Origin: UBA1361 sp041656375
Lineage (GTDB): Bacteria > Bacillota_I > Bacilli_A > RFN20 > CAG-826
Reading direction: 5' to 3'
Length of the DNA: 64,000 nucleotides
Assembly (NCBI GenBank): GCA_964410505.1
Contig: CAYPGR010000002.1
Coordinates: 123,346 to 187,345 of the forward strand
Part shown: piece by piece, positions 52,234-60,652 of the stretch
How the letters are laid out: each line of letters starts with the position of its first letter
Numbering within the stretch: the first letter of the stretch is position 1
Notes under the pieces: model-generated
Told to the model about the DNA's origin: nothing
What the model saw: the letters and a program-made list of their open reading frames with translations, nothing else
Database searches by the model: none
Program-made: the position numbers and the translations under genes

Positions 52234-52247
52234 CGTTATTAATAACG
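52234..52247. promoter_or_regulatory. 14-bp perfect palindrome upstream of tig
   Basis: CGTTATTAATAACG, located around the expected -35 position relative to TATAAT (minus strand, about 52224). A candidate operator; no known regulator was matched. Confidence 0.4.
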
Positions 52248-52280
52248 ATTTACGTGGTTTTGACTTTTTTGTATCGAAAA

Positions 52281-52297
52281 GCCGTCTGAAAGACGCA
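52281..52297 (-). terminator. Weak terminator after the TPR-like gene
   Basis: GCGTCT and AGACGGC around a TTC loop, then TTTTC on the minus strand. Confidence 0.6.
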
Positions 52298-52313
52298 GTA
52301 TTTGATTGAAGGC

Positions 52314-53240
52314 CTAACTAAGGTGGAGAAATTTATCAAAATAATACTTTTTCTCAATGCGTAACAACGCTTCTAAATTAAAATCATGCTCCAAAGAAAA
52401 ATCCTCAAGCGTGAGGTGGTTACCCATCATATTTGTCGTCAAATAATATAAATACTCCGCAATGTGCGGGACGTCCTTAAGGGTATAGGAAAGGGGGTAA
52501 TAAAAAAGTAAATGTTGATTGAATAAATCAAGACTATTCTTAAAGAAATTCACTTCCTTTTCTTTAGCCGTTAAATCTTTTAAACTTGCAATGATATGTT
52601 GAACCGCTTTGATATTTAAGGGTTCTTGAAGTTTCGTGATATCCGCAGTGATGATTTGGTCGAATTTATGAACTTTAAATTGGCTCTTGGACCCTTTTTG
52701 TCGTAAGAGAAATAAGACGAGTGATTTTGTCAGTTCAAGCGGGGCCTCACGTAAGACTTTTCCGAGTAAAATCTCATAACTTTCGTGATAATACGTATCA
52801 AGATATTGGACCGCACTTAGCATCAGTTCTTCACTCATTGAGAGCAAGCGTTTTTCAATAACCGGCAAGGTGATATGGCGTTGCTCATATTTTTCTTTGC
52901 GTTTCTTTTGTACTTTATCGCTTAAGCGAGTGATGAGTTCATTCGTTTCGAGTGAGAAATACGGAAACGTATCATATTGTTTTAAAATATTGAGTGCTTG
53001 ATCGAGTTCATTAAGTTCAAGTAAGATATCGATATGCCATTCGATTAATTGCGGGGCGTTCGTATTATAAAGCTCCATTTGGTGTTCGCTAATGTAAGAA
53101 AGGGCAATTTGATATTCGCCAATTTGGCGAAGGCCAGCAATATAAAAAAAGGCGGAAACGGGATCCTCACTATTTTTCGTTAGTTTAAGGAGCGTTTCAA
53201 TGTCGCCTTTTCGTAATAATTCTTTTAGTCGTTCACTCAT
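52314..53240 (-). CDS. TPR-like helical repeat protein in the ysoA position
   Basis: 308 aa, all-helical by eye. The first half has short repeats such as ALSYISEHQMELY and ALNILKQYDTFPYF, consistent with tetratricopeptide-like hairpins. The second half is helical without a recognised motif. In Bacillus the TPR protein YsoA lies immediately upstream of tig, and this gene occupies that place, so it is a likely positional homolog; sequence identity was not shown. No SD: TATAAT ends 8 nt before ATG, so the transcript should be leaderless or nearly so. Confidence 0.75.
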   Translation of the reverse strand: MSERLKELLRKGDIETLLKLTKNSEDPVSAFFYIAGLRQIGEYQIALSYISEHQMELYNTNAPQLIEWHIDILLELNELDQALNILKQYDTFPYFSLETNELITRLSDKVQKKRKEKYEQRHITLPVIEKRLLSMSEELMLSAVQYLDTYYHESYEILLGKVLREAPLELTKSLVLFLLRQKGSKSQFKVHKFDQIITADITKLQEPLNIKAVQHIIASLKDLTAKEKEVNFFKNSLDLFNQHLLFYYPLSYTLKDVPHIAEYLYYLTTNMMGNHLTLEDFSLEHDFNLEALLRIEKKYYFDKFLHLS

Positions 53241-53306
53241 ATTGACTTATTATAGTACAAAACAAGTTTCTAATGAGGGTGATAAGATTATAAATTTAGT
53301 GATTGA

Positions 53307-54629
53307 TTAGACATTACTGTTATCAGTCGCCGAGACCGATGTTGATCCAGGTTGAGGTCCAATAATTTGGACTTTTTTATCAAGGGTATAGGACTTAGTG
53401 ATATAGAGTGAATATTTAGCCGCCGGTGGTCCAAAGATTTCGTATAAGACCCCTGCAGCAACGATAATCGTTGTCAGCATTAAGGCGTATTCGGGATGGC
53501 CGTAACTTTCAAGGATACGGGAACCAAGCGCGGCGAGCCCTAAGCTAACCCCTGCTTGCGGAATCAGGGCAAGCCCTAGATACTTTTTATTGTTATCACT
53601 ACTTCTTGCGACCACGCTACCAAGCGAGGCACCCGCGTATTTACCAACGATCCGCGTTAAGAAATAGACAATCCCGACAATTCCAATACTTGCTAAAGCT
53701 TGGAGTTGTAACCGCATCCCACTTAAAACAAAGAATAAGGTGAGGATAGGTGGCGAGAAGGCGTCAATTTGTCGGAAGAGTGATTCGTCAGGGGCAATAT
53801 TTGTATAAGCCATACCCATCGCCATAACGCCAAGAAGCGGAGAAATATCAAGGAGCGAGGCAATGCCGCTAAAGCCGAGCATAAAGGCGACAGCAATAAT
53901 GAGACGATTATCTTTGGTTCGTTTGGGTGGGGTTACCCAGAATAAGAGTAAACCGAGTAAGTAGCCAGCAACGACAAGGACTAAGTTATAAATAAGTGGT
54001 AGTGCGAGTTGACCGAGGTTAATCCCGCCACTTTCGTTACCAGTGATAACGGCCATCGAGACCGAGAATAAAATTAACGCAATCGCATTATCAAGCGAGA
54101 CGACTTGTAAGATCGTATTAACAAAGTCACCCTTTGCCCCAAATTGCCGAATGGTCATCATGGTTGAGGCAGGTGCGGTCGCACTTGCAATAGCAGCGAG
54201 TAATAAGGCTAGTTCCCAGTCAATTTGGAAACCAACTAAGTTCATCGCCATCATCGCCCCAAAACTCACGGCCATCGCCATTAAGCTTTCAAAAAGGGTG
54301 ATGATAAAGATTTTTGATCCACTTTTCTTTAAAACATCAAATTTAAAGTAACGGACAACCCCAAAGGCAATAAAGGCTAACGCAACGTCAGTGATAAAGT
54401 CCATGCCGACGCGGATTGATTCCGGAATAAAGGGCTCACCAATGACAAGATTCATGACTGGACCGAGTAAGACGCCGGTTAAAATATAGGCGGTTACGTT
54501 AGGTAATTTTGCAAGTTTCGTAACACGGGTAAAAAGGAAGCCAACGAGTAACATAATTGATAAGGTAATTAAAATCGCAGGCACAGTGTCCATTGTTGTG
54601 AGTGGGTTAGATAATAAAAAATTCGCCAT
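53307..54629 (-). CDS. Cation:proton antiporter, CPA2 (Kef-type) family
   Basis: 440 aa with about 12 membrane helices. Family features: LPNVTAYILTGVLLGP near the start and SATAPASTMMTIRQFGAKGDF (the region usually holding the conserved acidic or polar ion site). FVLSGMRLQLQALASIGIV and LALIPQAGVSLGLAALG lie in the second half. No C-terminal TrkA-N domain. It is divergent from a LysR-type regulator, which probably controls it. GGAGG precedes ATG. Confidence 0.9.
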   Translation of the reverse strand: MANFLLSNPLTTMDTVPAILITLSIMLLVGFLFTRVTKLAKLPNVTAYILTGVLLGPVMNLVIGEPFIPESIRVGMDFITDVALAFIAFGVVRYFKFDVLKKSGSKIFIITLFESLMAMAVSFGAMMAMNLVGFQIDWELALLLAAIASATAPASTMMTIRQFGAKGDFVNTILQVVSLDNAIALILFSVSMAVITGNESGGINLGQLALPLIYNLVLVVAGYLLGLLLFWVTPPKRTKDNRLIIAVAFMLGFSGIASLLDISPLLGVMAMGMAYTNIAPDESLFRQIDAFSPPILTLFFVLSGMRLQLQALASIGIVGIVYFLTRIVGKYAGASLGSVVARSSDNNKKYLGLALIPQAGVSLGLAALGSRILESYGHPEYALMLTTIIVAAGVLYEIFGPPAAKYSLYITKSYTLDKKVQIIGPQPGSTSVSATDNSNV

Positions 54630-54748
54630 ATATACCTCCGATTTATGTTACTAAAAGAATTATACATTGAAACTTCATGCATAACAACTTATACTTTGTT
54701 ATACTAATATAAGTAAATCTTATAATAGAGAAGTGTGAGGAAACCCCA

Positions 54749-55630
54749 TTGATCAATGATAAATTAAAGACGCTCATCGTCTTAGCCCAAGTAAAGAGTT
54801 ACACCCAAACCGCGGAGATATGCCATTTATCGCAACCAGCGGTTTCGCAACATATCAAAGCCCTTGAAGAGATGTATGGGATTAAAATCTTTAAACGTGT
54901 CGGGCGAAACATGATTTTAACATATGAAGGCGAGGTTTTGGTCAATAATGCGAAAAAACTCATTGCTTTAAACCGTAATATCGACAAAGAACTCAGTAAA
55001 AAGCGCGGGACGATTAGCAAACTTGATATCGGCATTACCCTCACTGCCGGCGGCTACTTTATTCCGGAAATCTTATCGGTTTTTAAATCAAAATATCCTG
55101 AACTTCGCTTTAACTTCCATACAGACCTAGCGAGCAATCTCTTAGAACGGATGCGCCTAAATGAACTTGACTTTGTAATTGTTGACGGCACGCCGCAAAC
55201 CACTGATTTTATGATGGAACTCCTGGTCAAAGATGAACTCATTATTATTGGACCAAAAGGTCATCCACTCGCCGACAAACCAGTCGTTTCAATTGATGAA
55301 TTAAAGCAAGAAAAATTCATCTTACGGCATGAAAAAGCCAATACGCGTCTCGCCTTTGAAAATTACCTTCAAAACCACCTCGAGAGTATTGCTAACTTTG
55401 ATATAATTCTTGAAATTGATAACACTGCCCTTATTAAGCAGCTCATCATTGCCGGCCACGGTTTAAGTGTCATGAGTAGGGCCTTATGTGAAGTCAATCT
55501 TGCGGTCGGGACCCTTAAAGAAATTAAGTTACATGACTTCCATCTCGAACGGGGGATATATTTGGTCTATCCAGGTGAACTAGCGAAAAGTGACATCATT
55601 AAGAGTATCATCGGTCTTAAAGACAAATAA
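54749..55630 (+). CDS. LysR-type transcriptional regulator
   Basis: 293 aa. N-terminal winged HTH with the family pattern VKSYTQTAEICHLSQPAVSQHIKALEEMYGIKIFKRVGR, here quoted as AEICHLSQPAVSQHIKALEE. The periplasmic-binding-like effector domain is at about 90-290. TTG at 54749 is the start (GTGAGG 8 nt upstream; no ATG in frame nearby). A TATAAT at 54721-54726 is the likely -10 box. Divergent from the CPA2 antiporter, its probable target. Confidence 0.92.
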   Translation: MINDKLKTLIVLAQVKSYTQTAEICHLSQPAVSQHIKALEEMYGIKIFKRVGRNMILTYEGEVLVNNAKKLIALNRNIDKELSKKRGTISKLDIGITLTAGGYFIPEILSVFKSKYPELRFNFHTDLASNLLERMRLNELDFVIVDGTPQTTDFMMELLVKDELIIIGPKGHPLADKPVVSIDELKQEKFILRHEKANTRLAFENYLQNHLESIANFDIILEIDNTALIKQLIIAGHGLSVMSRALCEVNLAVGTLKEIKLHDFHLERGIYLVYPGELAKSDIIKSIIGLKDK

Positions 55631-55662
55631 AAAACACGAGATAAACCCGTGTCATTTAAAAG

Positions 55663-55700
55663 GAAAAGTGTCAACTTATTGGTATAAGTATTCACTTTTC
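55663..55700 (-). terminator. Long two-part hairpin at the end of the 52-aa gene
   Basis: GAAAAGTG with CACTTTTC, enclosing ACTTAT-TGGT-ATAAGT, overlapping the stop codon. On the minus strand it is followed by CCTTTTAAAT. Confidence 0.65.
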
Positions 55701-55834
55701 AGGGCTTCAATTAAGTTATTGATGAGTAATAAGATTTCGTCATCCGTATAACGGGTTAAGAGTCCTCTTTCTTCTAAACGAAGGGCCTTGATTTTCTCAA
55801 GTTTTTCAATTGTTTCAAAGACTAATTCTTCCAT
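55676..55834 (-). CDS. 52-aa charged helical protein, unknown
   Basis: Too short for most gene finders, but with a strong SD (AAAGGAGTGA, 6 nt before ATG). Sequence starts MEELVFETIEKLEKIKAL, continues RLEERGLLTRYTDDEILL and ends IEALKSEYLYQ; two amphipathic helices are likely. Not recognised. It lies between the LysR gene (convergent) and the zinc-ribbon gene, and has its own terminator hairpin. Confidence 0.75.
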   Translation of the reverse strand: MEELVFETIEKLEKIKALRLEERGLLTRYTDDEILLLINNLIEALKSEYLYQ

Positions 55835-55894
55835 GATTCACTCCTTTCTTCCTCTATTATATACGAGTTTACAAATTTAAAACACCCTACAAAT

Positions 55895-56170
55895 TTAGTG
55901 ATTGGCTTCATTGCGACATTTTCCGCAACGAGCACTGATATAGTCATCCGCGCACTTAGGACACTTTTGATTGACAGTTGAATCAATTTTGCCGTTACAA
56001 TGCGGACAATAACCGACGACTCTTGATTGTAAGTGGAGGGCACTATTTTCACTTCGCTTTGGATTTGTTGGCATCGCATTATTTGGATTTTTACGGCGAT
56101 AGGCATTTTTAAAAATGATAATCACTGAGATCACGATAATAAGAGTTGCGATTGATTGAAGATTGGGCAT
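55895..56170 (-). CDS. Membrane-anchored double zinc-ribbon protein
   Basis: 91 aa. One N-terminal membrane helix (about 5-22, SIATLIIVISVIIIF), a basic linker, then Cys pairs YCPHCNGK, KCPKCADD and RCGKCRN that should bind zinc. No family name can be given. ATG follows the tetR stop by one base and no SD is seen, so it is likely translated by coupling with tetR. Confidence 0.75.
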   Translation of the reverse strand: MPNLQSIATLIIVISVIIIFKNAYRRKNPNNAMPTNPKRSENSALHLQSRVVGYCPHCNGKIDSTVNQKCPKCADDYISARCGKCRNEANH

Positions 56171-56171
56171 A

Positions 56172-56762
56172 TTAGTTAAATAATTTCAACATCTGAGCGA
56201 TGTAGATCCTTTTGAATTCTTCGTCACTAAAGGTGGCACTGATGCCTTTTTTTCCTTGCATGAGACCGACTAACATCGGGGTTAAACCGGTGGCAAAGAA
56301 AATCATATAACGGGCCATAATTTCTTTGGGGTTATTTGAACCGATGAGCCTCGCCAAATGGCTATAAACAAGCGCCGTAAATTCGTTTTCACTAAAAAAG
56401 GCACTCACCAGTTCAGTCGCGGATAGTTGTTGACTATCTAGCGTTAAAAATAAATATTTCATCAGTCCCGCATTCGTTACTGTATAATCGTAAATGACAT
56501 TGACTAAGTCACTCATAAAGACATCAAGTGGTGTTCCTTGTTCAAGCTTTTCGATATAGTAAATAAGGACTCTTTTTAAGTCACTTACTAACTCAGCGAT
56601 GATCGTTTTCGTTAAGTTCTCTTTAGATCCAAAGTGATAATTGACCGCTGCAATATTCACATGCGTCGCATCCGTTAATTCTTTAATCGTAAAACCACCG
56701 TTTTCCTTAATTAATTCCCGTGCCTTCGTCATGATTAAGTTTTTTACATCATCTTTTGCCAT
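56172..56762 (-). CDS. TetR/AcrR family transcriptional regulator
   Basis: 196 aa from ATG at 56762 (AAGGTGAT upstream; the longer frame to 56849 reads through the operator region). N-terminal HTH: ARELIKENGGFTIKELTDAT, then HVNIAAVNYHFGSKENL, the classic TetR signature. The C-terminal ligand domain is unclassified. Divergent from the SDR gene, with a palindromic operator between them, so it likely represses itself and the SDR. Confidence 0.93.
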   Translation of the reverse strand: MAKDDVKNLIMTKARELIKENGGFTIKELTDATHVNIAAVNYHFGSKENLTKTIIAELVSDLKRVLIYYIEKLEQGTPLDVFMSDLVNVIYDYTVTNAGLMKYLFLTLDSQQLSATELVSAFFSENEFTALVYSHLARLIGSNNPKEIMARYMIFFATGLTPMLVGLMQGKKGISATFSDEEFKRIYIAQMLKLFN

Positions 56763-56784
56763 ACCTATCACCTTTTTAAATATA

Positions 56785-56792
56785 ATTTCAAA
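56785..56792. promoter_or_regulatory. Second half-site like the TetR operator
   Basis: ATTTCAAA, the same arm as in the palindrome at 56843-56864; the partner arm is degenerate. It lies close to the tetR start. Confidence 0.4.
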
Positions 56793-56842
56793 TCGTATTT
56801 CTATATGTATTTTGCCATGCCCGGCATACAATGTAAATAGAG

Positions 56843-56864
56843 ATTTCAAATATACGTTTGAAAT
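56843..56864. promoter_or_regulatory. TetR operator: perfect inverted repeat
   Basis: ATTTCAAA and TTTGAAAT with a 6-bp spacer (TATACG), between the divergent tetR and SDR genes, 18 nt before the SDR start codon. Good candidate for the binding site of the TetR protein encoded alongside. Confidence 0.75.
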
Positions 56865-56881
56865 AGAGAGGAGGATTACAT

Positions 56882-57928
56882 ATGCGTTATATTGTCACCG
56901 GGGCCACCGGACATCTTGGGAACACCCTCATCAAAAAGCTGACCCAAGAAGGTCATTATGTCCGCGCTTTAGTGTTAAAAGGTGAAGCAATCACCCCGCT
57001 TTTAGGTTTTCCCCATGTTGACATCATCTATGGTGATGTCACAATCTATGAGTCACTTCTTCCTCTTTTTGAGAATCTAAATATGGATGAAGAAATATGT
57101 CTTATTCATACCGCCGGTATTATCTCGATCAGCGACCGAAAACCAAAACTGATGCAAAAGGTTAACATTGAAGGCACAAAAAACATCCTGCGACTAATCG
57201 CCTCTTTTCCGATTAATCACTTTATCTATATTTCTAGTGTCCATGCCATCCAAGAACCAGCAAGCGATACCATCATCACGGAAACTCTCACATTTGACGA
57301 GAATAGTGTGCATGGGGCGTACGCTAAAACGAAAGCAGCCGCCACTAAATTAGTCATTGAAACTTACAAAAAAGGTCAATCGACAACCATTATCCATCCA
57401 AGCGGCATTATTGGTCCGTTTGACTTCGGAAAATCACATATGACCGCTTTATTTGAAGCATATTATAACGGTAAACTGAATGCTCGCATTAATGGTGAAT
57501 ATGATTTTGTTGATGTCCGCGATGTGGTCGAGGCGATTTATACCGCCTCTTTAAAGAAAGCGCAAGGTCCTTATCTTATTACCGGACACCGGGTCGCACT
57601 CCGTGAACTCTTTGAAACCATGCGTCTAACCGCAGGATTTAAAAGAAAACCGGTCGTCTTTGCCCGTTGGTTTGTCAAGATTTTCTTGAACGTCCTTGAG
57701 AGTCGTGCGATAAAACGTGGTAAAACGCCGCTTTTCACGAGGTATTCTCTTTATACATTAACGACCCACTGTCGCTTTAGTTACGAAAAAGCAGCTCATG
57801 ATTTAAACTACAAACCACGGCCACTTAATGAATCGATTCTTGACACCGCCCGTTGGCTAGTCGACCAAAAGCGTGTTTATCATAAAAAAACCATTCGCTA
57901 CATATTAAATAAAGTCAAATTATCGTAA
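56882..57928 (+). CDS. NAD-dependent epimerase/dehydratase (extended SDR)
   Basis: 348 aa. Rossmann motif VTGATGHLGNTLIKKL at the N-terminus, HTAGIISI in the middle, and the catalytic YxxxK as YAKTK. Fits the extended short-chain dehydrogenase class acting on nucleotide sugars, flavonoid-like or sterol-like substrates; the substrate is unknown. Strong SD (GAGGAGG). The TetR operator overlaps the likely promoter. Confidence 0.9.
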   Translation: MRYIVTGATGHLGNTLIKKLTQEGHYVRALVLKGEAITPLLGFPHVDIIYGDVTIYESLLPLFENLNMDEEICLIHTAGIISISDRKPKLMQKVNIEGTKNILRLIASFPINHFIYISSVHAIQEPASDTIITETLTFDENSVHGAYAKTKAAATKLVIETYKKGQSTTIIHPSGIIGPFDFGKSHMTALFEAYYNGKLNARINGEYDFVDVRDVVEAIYTASLKKAQGPYLITGHRVALRELFETMRLTAGFKRKPVVFARWFVKIFLNVLESRAIKRGKTPLFTRYSLYTLTTHCRFSYEKAAHDLNYKPRPLNESILDTARWLVDQKRVYHKKTIRYILNKVKLS

Positions 57929-57982
57929 ATAAGCGTCTAATACCCGCTCATACCATCAAGTGCTATCATAAAAGTAGTAAAC

Positions 57983-58585
57983 ATGATGAAAATAAAGCAC
58001 AATCCATTAACCCTGATTGATAAAGAAATAAGAGAAGATCCGCTAAATTTGGCTTATACCAAGGCTGGGATAAACCCTATCTACCAAGTTGACGCTGAAG
58101 CTTCGATCGTTCTCATTGGCCAAGCACCTGGCCTTAAGGCCCAACAAAACGGGATCCCCTTTTTAGATCTAAGTGGGGATCGTTTAAGAATATGGCTCGG
58201 GGTTGATAAAGAAGCCTTTTATGACAACAAACAATTTGCGATTCTGCCGATGGATTTTTACTTTCCGGGGAGCGGTAAACATGGCGATTTACCACCGCGA
58301 CCCTTTTTCGCTCAAAAATATCACGCTCGCATCTTAAATGAATTGCACAATATTAAACTCATTATCTTAATTGGTCAATATGCCCAACATTATTACCTAA
58401 AAGCGTATCAAACGCTTTCACTCACGGAAATTGTTAAAGAAAACGGGCGGTTACCCGCCCCGTACTTCGCGCTCCCGCATCCGAGTCCTCGTAATAATAT
58501 TTGGTTAAAGAAAAATCCTTGGTTTGAAGAAGATATACTTCCGGAACTAAAAGACCGCGTAAAAGAAGTCCTACTTAATCTTTAA
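57983..58585 (+). CDS. Uracil-DNA glycosylase superfamily protein
   Basis: 200 aa. Motif 1 LIGQAPGLKAQQ near residues 40-50 and motif 3 LPHPSPRNNIWLKKNPWF near the C-terminus are those of the UDG superfamily; IILIGQYAQHYYL is the central strand. It removes uracil or related bases from DNA by analogy; the exact subfamily was not determined. ATG at 57983 or 57986 has no SD. TGC-TATCAT, an extended -10-like box, lies 13 nt upstream. The 3' end overlaps the convergent GGDEF gene by 15 nt. Confidence 0.88.
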   Translation: MMKIKHNPLTLIDKEIREDPLNLAYTKAGINPIYQVDAEASIVLIGQAPGLKAQQNGIPFLDLSGDRLRIWLGVDKEAFYDNKQFAILPMDFYFPGSGKHGDLPPRPFFAQKYHARILNELHNIKLIILIGQYAQHYYLKAYQTLSLTEIVKENGRLPAPYFALPHPSPRNNIWLKKNPWFEEDILPELKDRVKEVLLNL

Positions 58586-60592
58586 AGGATGGCCGTTAAT
58601 GACTTCAGCGAAGATGGTGAGTAAATGGGGGTCATAAAGCACCCCACTTTTTTCTTTTAGGATAGAGAGTGCCTCTTTAGGGGACATTGATTTAAATCTG
58701 TCACCCTGATACATTAAGAGCCCATAAGCACAAAGAATCTTTACAATCCGTGACTTAAGCGGGATCTCAGCACCTTTAAGACTGCGCGGGAACCCACTCC
58801 CATCATAGTTTTCATGCATGGAAATCACATCATTGGCTATCACACTATATTCTTCCGTACTAATCAGCATGCGATAGGCGATTTCAAGCCGTCTACGGAT
58901 TAAAATACATGTTTCCTTGTCCCTCGTGCAACTTGATAAAAATTGCGCCTCAGGGATCGTTACAGAACTAATATCCCGTAAGCGGACCGCTTCCGCAAGA
59001 TGATGAAGTTCCCCACTTGATAACGCCAATGCTTTACCTAGTTTACGGGCTAATCCAAGTAAGAAATCATCATCAATGGGGTCTAATTTTAAAACTTGGG
59101 TCTGATCGAGTAAGATATTGATAATATTTGAGCGGTGCCGTAAAATATCATCAAGTTTATCTTTATACATTAAGTCCTCAGCAGCAACAATCGTTTCTGC
59201 TAAACCCCGTTTCGCATTCGTAGCGGCGACCCCAAAAGAAACCGAAATTTCAATGCCTTGGATTTTCTTAGTTAAAAGTTTCTCTTTAATGTTATCGGCC
59301 ATTTTTTTAACGTCTGCCAGAGACGTTTTTTCAATGACTGAAATAATTTCATCGCCACCGGTCCGGCACACAACCCCGATTCGACTAAAGGCTTCTTTAA
59401 TGTGCTGACTAACCGTAATAATGAGTTCGTCTCCTGCATTATGACTAAACATATCGTTGATGATTTTAAGACCATTGATATCGGCATAAACGACGACGAT
59501 GTCACCCGATGTTTTTGACATATTCTCAACATAGTCATCAAAATAACGGCGGTTATAAAGATTCGTTAACTTATCATGATAGCTCAGATAAGTAATATTT
59601 TCTTCGCGTTTCTTGCGTTCTGTAATCTCATAACTAAAGACCGTCACCCCGATAATTTCTTGTTGGTCATTATAAATGGGGGCATAGAAATCATGAAGAT
59701 ACTTACCAGGTATTGATTCAAGACGTACTTCGACGTCAAACTTCTCCCCCGTTAAAGCACGCGCTAGCATCTTCTCTAATCGCGCTCGCACTTTCGTATT
59801 TGGAATCTCATTTAAGAAGTTTCCGCCAACCCGTGCTGTCCCATTAAAAAAGCGGTTTAAATTCTTAGCGTGGAAGTCATTAAAACTTAAGTAATTAAAG
59901 TCGCGATCAATGACAAAGATTTCCATTTCATGCGGGGCGTTAATCGAGGCTCGTTGAAGAGCTTCGGTTTCCGCAAGTTTTTCTAAGGTGTAAACTTGGA
60001 GACGTTGATCATACATCACAATCGCATTAAGATAGGTAATCGCGGGGAACATGATAAATAAGATGAATAATGTTTCCCAAATGTTTTGCCGTACTTCTAC
60101 GTTTAAAAGAAGTACTGCCATTAGGAAAATAGAGTTAATGAAACCGCCAATGACAAATAAGGCCCCTCTTATATTCTTTTTTCTTACATCCATCACATAT
60201 TGCTTTAATAGGCTTGGTAGGATACTTGCTACGGCATAAGGAATAAGCCCAAACCACATGTGTGGGGGACCAATGAGAAAATGGGTCACTAAGGTCACCC
60301 CTAAAACAATAAAGCCCTGCGTGTATCCAAAAAAACCAAACGATAGTAAAAGTAAGATGGTTGAGATATCAATCGGGACACTGCCAATCTTTGCAGGAAG
60401 TAACATGATTAATACTTGGGTTACAGCAAGAATAATACCAACAAGCGCTTTATAGATGAAAATACGTTTGATATGTTTGTAGTAAGCATTGAGTAAATGA
60501 GCGAGCGCTTGGGCAACAAAAAATTGAATCAATAATTTTTCAATGATTGGATTTTGAATATTGCTAAAGAATTCAAGAATGCTAGTGATCAT
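58571..60592 (-). CDS. Membrane 5TMR_LYT-PAS-GGDEF protein with degenerate HD-GYP domain
   Basis: 673 aa. Residues 1-195: about six membrane helices resembling the LytS-type 5TM sensor (LLPAKIGSVPIDISTILLLL, GYTQGFIVLGVT). PAS domain about 215-330. GGDEF domain about 340-470 with the active motif TGGDEI at 411-416, so it could make cyclic di-GMP. C-terminal HD-GYP-like part 515-673: HENYDGSGFP keeps the GYP-type motif, but the metal dyad HD is replaced (RDISSVTIPE), so the phosphodiesterase is probably inactive or regulatory. Promoter at 60619-60647. Confidence 0.9.
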   Translation of the reverse strand: MITSILEFFSNIQNPIIEKLLIQFFVAQALAHLLNAYYKHIKRIFIYKALVGIILAVTQVLIMLLPAKIGSVPIDISTILLLLSFGFFGYTQGFIVLGVTLVTHFLIGPPHMWFGLIPYAVASILPSLLKQYVMDVRKKNIRGALFVIGGFINSIFLMAVLLLNVEVRQNIWETLFILFIMFPAITYLNAIVMYDQRLQVYTLEKLAETEALQRASINAPHEMEIFVIDRDFNYLSFNDFHAKNLNRFFNGTARVGGNFLNEIPNTKVRARLEKMLARALTGEKFDVEVRLESIPGKYLHDFYAPIYNDQQEIIGVTVFSYEITERKKREENITYLSYHDKLTNLYNRRYFDDYVENMSKTSGDIVVVYADINGLKIINDMFSHNAGDELIITVSQHIKEAFSRIGVVCRTGGDEIISVIEKTSLADVKKMADNIKEKLLTKKIQGIEISVSFGVAATNAKRGLAETIVAAEDLMYKDKLDDILRHRSNIINILLDQTQVLKLDPIDDDFLLGLARKLGKALALSSGELHHLAEAVRLRDISSVTIPEAQFLSSCTRDKETCILIRRRLEIAYRMLISTEEYSVIANDVISMHENYDGSGFPRSLKGAEIPLKSRIVKILCAYGLLMYQGDRFKSMSPKEALSILKEKSGVLYDPHLLTIFAEVINGHPLKIK

Positions 60593-60618
60593 ATTCCGTG
60601 CCTTTGGTTAATAGTGAT

Positions 60619-60647
60619 ATTATACCTACTAGACAAAAATATGTAAA
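60619..60647 (-). promoter_or_regulatory. Promoter of the GGDEF gene
   Basis: TTTACA and TATAAT on the minus strand with a 17-bp spacer. Confidence 0.8.
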
Positions 60648-60652
60648 TTTTT

